A stretch of 35,543 nt of DNA from Verrucomicrobiales bacterium (lineage in GTDB: Bacteria > Verrucomicrobiota > Verrucomicrobiia > Verrucomicrobiales > DEV007). The position numbers were made by a program, and so were the translations under genes. This document shows, piece by piece, positions 32,780 through 35,543 of this stretch. Under the pieces are notes generated by a model, which was not told the origin of the DNA, searched no databases, and was given only the letters and a program-made list of their open reading frames with translations. The number at the start of each line of letters is the position of its first letter. The first letter of the stretch is position 1. Location of the stretch: assembly GCA_021648365.1 (NCBI GenBank), contig JAKISY010000049.1, positions 1-35,543 on the forward strand. Reading direction: 5' to 3'.

Positions 32780-33967
32780 ATGCATTTCGACCGCCACTCT
32801 GTTGATAAAGACTTCATTTCCTCCACTCCGGGTTATTTCCCCGATGTGGCAGCTAGCTGGTGGAATGATCACACCTGGCAGCTCAAAAACCGCATCACCT
32901 CGCTCAGCCAACTGGAAAAGCACCTCAACCTTTCCAGTGAAGAACGCAACGGCGTTCTGCTATCAGGCACCAAACTGGCGATGGCGATCACCCCACATTT
33001 TCTCAACTTGATGGATCGCGATGATCCCGAGTGCCCCATCCGCCGTCAAGTAGTGCCACGTATCGAAGAGGCCCTCGAAGGCGAAGACGAAATGTCCGAC
33101 CCTTGTGGCGAAGACGCTCACATGCCAGTGCCAGGGCTAGTGCACCGCTACCCAGACCGCGTGCTCTTTCTCGTCACCTCTCGCTGTGCTGCCTACTGCC
33201 GCTACTGCACCCGCAGTCGCGTCGTCAGTGGCGCCGGCGATCAGGAACTCGACACCGATTTCGAAGCCGCTTATCAATACCTTGAAGAACACACCGAGAT
33301 CCGCGACGTGCTGCTCTCTGGCGGCGACCCGCTCTTGTTCTCCGACGATAAACTCGAACGCATCCTCAAACGCCTGCGCTCGATCAAACACATCGAGTTC
33401 CTGCGCATCGGATCACGCATCCCTATTTTTCTCCCTCAGCGCATCACCCCAAGCTTGTGTGAGATGCTCAAAAAATACCACCCCCTTTTCATCAGCGTAC
33501 ACGCCAACCACCCACGAGAATTGACGCTCGAAGTCAAAGAAGCACTCGAAAGGCTCGCCGATCATGGTATCCCACTGGGTAATCAAAGTGTGCTGCTACG
33601 TGGAGTGAACGACGATACGAAAATCATGAAAGCACTGGTGCACAAGCTGCTGATGTGCCGCGTGAAACCTTATTACCTCTACCAACTCGACCTCATCCGA
33701 GGCTCCCAACATCTGCGCGCGCCAGTAGCCAAAGGCATCGAAATCATCGAAGGGCTGCGCGGTCATACCACCGGTTACGGCATCCCACAGTTTGTCATCG
33801 ACGCTCCCGGAGGTGGCGGCAAAGTTCCGATCAATCCCAATTACGTGCTTCAGCACAATGACAAACGAGTAGTCATCCGCAACTACGAAGGCGAAGTTTT
33901 TGAATACCCAGAAACCCCTCTGCTCAAAGATTCACCGCTAGAACCCGCCGCCAAGTTCGAAGCCTAA
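32780..33967 (+). CDS. kamA: Lysine 2,3-aminomutase family radical SAM enzyme
   Basis: KamA converts L-lysine to L-beta-lysine using S-adenosylmethionine, a 4Fe-4S cluster and pyridoxal phosphate. 395 residues. The radical-SAM cluster motif CxxxCxxC is CAAYCRYC (Cys136, 140, 143) after LFLVTSR. SGGDPLL (180-186) follows, then LFISVHANHPRELT. The PLP lysine is in DAPGGGGKVP (Lys348). KamA, rather than the shorter EpmB, is favoured by length and by the intact GGGGK site. A glutamate-mutase relative cannot be ruled out. Product use is unknown: beta-lysine can be an osmolyte, antibiotic building block or EF-P modifier, and no partner gene is seen nearby. Confidence 0.9.
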   Translation: MHFDRHSVDKDFISSTPGYFPDVAASWWNDHTWQLKNRITSLSQLEKHLNLSSEERNGVLLSGTKLAMAITPHFLNLMDRDDPECPIRRQVVPRIEEALEGEDEMSDPCGEDAHMPVPGLVHRYPDRVLFLVTSRCAAYCRYCTRSRVVSGAGDQELDTDFEAAYQYLEEHTEIRDVLLSGGDPLLFSDDKLERILKRLRSIKHIEFLRIGSRIPIFLPQRITPSLCEMLKKYHPLFISVHANHPRELTLEVKEALERLADHGIPLGNQSVLLRGVNDDTKIMKALVHKLLMCRVKPYYLYQLDLIRGSQHLRAPVAKGIEIIEGLRGHTTGYGIPQFVIDAPGGGGKVPINPNYVLQHNDKRVVIRNYEGEVFEYPETPLLKDSPLEPAAKFEA

Positions 33968-34037
33968 CACCCCTTTCTCCCTCTTCACATCAACAATCGG
34001 CAATCTCACTTTCTTATACCATTTGAACAGTTAGATT

Positions 34038-34147
34038 GTCGGAATGCCGGAGAGATTTGCCGTCAAATCAAGGCGTCGCGACAGAGTGTAGCGGGCTACA
34101 CGATTGAGCGAGAACGCTGAGTTGACAGCAAAGATCCCGGTTCCTAC
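34038..34147. repeat. Long imperfect palindrome between convergent kamA and ABC permease genes
   Basis: The centre is a perfect hairpin GTGTAGC-GG-GCTACAC (34086-34101). Outward, gatttgccgtcaaatcaag on the left matches gatctttgctgtcaactcag read on the other strand, and gtcggaa (34038-34044) matches gtaggaa (complement of 34141-34147). The total is about 110 bases. The two neighbouring genes converge here. It may be a mobile palindromic repeat or a bidirectional terminator. An ORF across it is an artefact. The bases 33968-34037 hold nothing I can name. Confidence 0.7.
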
Positions 34148-34150
34148 CAG

Positions 34151-34398
34151 TTGGCGCGAAGCGCGTCTTTCTAAACCCCATAGACATCCATTACGATGAT
34201 ATAACTGTGAAAATGGTATTACACCCACCTCTTCCTCCGTGTAACTCGTGCCCCCTCTGTGGTAAAAGCTCTTCTCACCATCCTGTGCATCCCGTTCATC
34301 CATGTAAATTTCTTCCTCTGCGTCTCCGCGCCTCTGCGTGAGCCTCCTCTTCTGAATTCTCCCTCCACCCCTCCGCGTGAGTATCTCCTCTTTTCGCT
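34151..34398. repeat. Mosaic of decayed intergenic phrase repeats
   Basis: Several word families follow each other: tcctccgtgtaactcgtgcc (34245-34264 region), then ctgtgcatcccgttcatcca (near 34282), then a ladder cctctgcgtctccgcgcctc ending in tgcgtga (34316-34342), then cacccctccgcgtgag. They resemble the ctgcg ladder at 26421-26451. No gene is present. Confidence 0.5.
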
Positions 34399-35543
34399 CT
34401 ATTCATGCCGCAACGCATCGACCGGACTCATACTCGCCGCCCGCATAGCTGGATAAATCCCAAACACCACACCAGTCAACACCGATATGGTGAACGCCAA
34501 CGCCGGCGCCCAAAACTGCACAATCGTCAACATCCCCGCAAAGTGAGTGATCACCATAGGAACCGATATTCCCACCACCACCCCGATCACACCGCCAGCA
34601 CCTGAGAGCAGCACCGTTTCGATCAAAAATTGCAAAACAATGTCTCGCTGCTTAGCACCCAAAGCACGACGAATACCAATCTCACGCGTGCGCTCCGTCA
34701 CCGTTGCGAGCATGATATTCATGATCCCTATGCCACCGACCAACAAAGAAATCGCCGCGATCGACCCCAACACGATGTTGAAAATCTGCTTGGTTCGCTC
34801 AGCCTGGCGCAGCAGCTCCAGTGGCACGATCATCTTGTAATCCATATTTTTGTGATTGCGACTCAGCAAATGTTTGATCGCATCTGCCGCTGCCACCACT
34901 TTGTTAGGGTCTTCTATCTTCACCGTCACCTCATGCAGTTCCACTTTTTCTACCTCGAAACTACCCGAGCGGAACTTGACCGTGACCTCACCGAAGCGCT
35001 CCAACAAGGTCGTCAGCGGCATTAACATCTCCATCGTAGCCTCCCCCTCATCCTTCTCACCACCCGAACCTCCGCCGCCCAAACCTCCGCCGCCACTCTT
35101 GATCGCCTGGCGACTTTCGATAATCCCGATCACCTTATAATAACTCGACTGCAAACGGACCTCTTCGCCCAAGGCTTCACTCAAAGGAAACAACTTAGCC
35201 GCCAGATCTGAATTCAACACACACACATTAGACCTATCCCGCATCTCAATTTCAGTAAAAAAACGCCCGCGTAACATTTCACGATTACGCATCTCCGGAT
35301 ACCAAGCGACCGTTCCCATAATGACGGTGTCCACATTGCGCTCGATCCGCCAAACAAAATCTTGCAACTTGCGCCCAGGCACCACCACGCTCACCCCTGG
35401 TACCGTCATGCGGATTTGCTCGATGTCTCGAAAGGTCAATCCATACTCGAGCACAAAGCTGCGTTCCTCTTTACCTGCATCCGCACTGTTAGTCGCCTTG
35501 ACCGATTGCAAAATGATATTTTGACTACCCAGATTCTTAATCT
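34399..35543 (-). CDS. MacB-like ABC transporter permease, partial
   Basis: At least 381 residues, open past the right edge; the last codons before the edge still read in frame (IKNLGSQNIILQSVKA), typical of a MacB periplasmic core. The core contains VPGVSVVVPG, then MRGR-like LRGRFFTEIEM, and a long Gly-rich loop GGGGLGGGGSGGEKDEGE. The C-terminal FtsX-type domain has three membrane helices: IFNIVLGSIAAISLLVGGIGIMNIML, then LSGAGGVIGVVVGISVP, then ALAFTISVLTGVVFGIYPAMRAA, with the conserved RTREIGIRRALGA loop. These permeases drive export of peptides, lipids or drugs with a separate ATPase. No ATPase is visible; it would lie off the edge. Confidence 0.92.
   Translation of the reverse strand, partial: IKNLGSQNIILQSVKATNSADAGKEERSFVLEYGLTFRDIEQIRMTVPGVSVVVPGRKLQDFVWRIERNVDTVIMGTVAWYPEMRNREMLRGRFFTEIEMRDRSNVCVLNSDLAAKLFPLSEALGEEVRLQSSYYKVIGIIESRQAIKSGGGGLGGGGSGGEKDEGEATMEMLMPLTTLLERFGEVTVKFRSGSFEVEKVELHEVTVKIEDPNKVVAAADAIKHLLSRNHKNMDYKMIVPLELLRQAERTKQIFNIVLGSIAAISLLVGGIGIMNIMLATVTERTREIGIRRALGAKQRDIVLQFLIETVLLSGAGGVIGVVVGISVPMVITHFAGMLTIVQFWAPALAFTISVLTGVVFGIYPAMRAASMSPVDALRHE

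Noticed and set aside
34031..34303. Minus-strand ORF of 90 residues
   Set aside because: Produced by the long palindrome and the phrase repeats; no protein-like pattern apart from the repeat itself.

Overview
The window looks like a chromosomal segment of a Gram-negative bacterium, most likely a member of the Verrucomicrobiota (Verrucomicrobiales-like). This is an inference. It rests on the Kdo transferase WaaA (lipopolysaccharide), a secreted sulfatase, a DUF4038 glycoside hydrolase on a Tat-type lipoprotein signal, the form of GyrA and GyrB, and intergenic 'phrase' repeats of a kind I associate with that group. I could not run a marker-gene search.

Layout, left to right. (1) Positions 1 to about 1020 hold an AT-rich fragment of a haem-binding-type sensor histidine kinase. 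It is joined abruptly to the N-terminal half of a type I restriction specificity gene. The join may be an assembly chimera. (2) Positions 1007-6398 hold a defence operon on the minus strand, directly downstream of gyrA: hsdR, a DUF1016 protein that has lost its nuclease domain, a toxin remnant fused to an HTH antitoxin, a SecB-like chaperone (a toxin-antitoxin-chaperone module), a 41-residue microORF, and hsdS, which is cut by the join. No hsdM is visible. Three products of this operon (HsdR, the DUF1016 protein and the microprotein) end in the same roughly 30-residue tail. This is the most unusual feature of the window. (3) Positions 6645-12026 hold gyrB then gyrA, transcribed on the minus strand. 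(4) Positions 12616-17227 hold a compact operon: sulfatase, pyruvate kinase, a small membrane protein and nagA. (5) Positions 17703-26305 hold a DUF2293 protein, an Lnb/DUF4105-like protein paired with a His-rich lipoprotein, tRNA-Glu, waaA, rsmD, a membrane protein, a rhomboid protease, a fatty-acid desaturase and a hypothetical gene. (6) Positions 26491-29219 hold purH divergent from rplM-rpsI, which end at a clear terminator. (7) Positions 29265-35543 hold the DUF4038 hydrolase, a frameshifted outer-membrane protein gene, a LuxR-type regulator divergent from a lysine 2,3-aminomutase, a long palindromic element, and a MacB-like ABC permease running off the right edge.

Most genes are housekeeping. 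The novelty lies in the defence operon and in the intergenic DNA. That DNA includes 15 perfect copies of a heptamer, exact 23-nt phrase repeats 14 kb apart, a roughly 110-nt imperfect palindrome, and two perfect palindromes lying inside a coding sequence.
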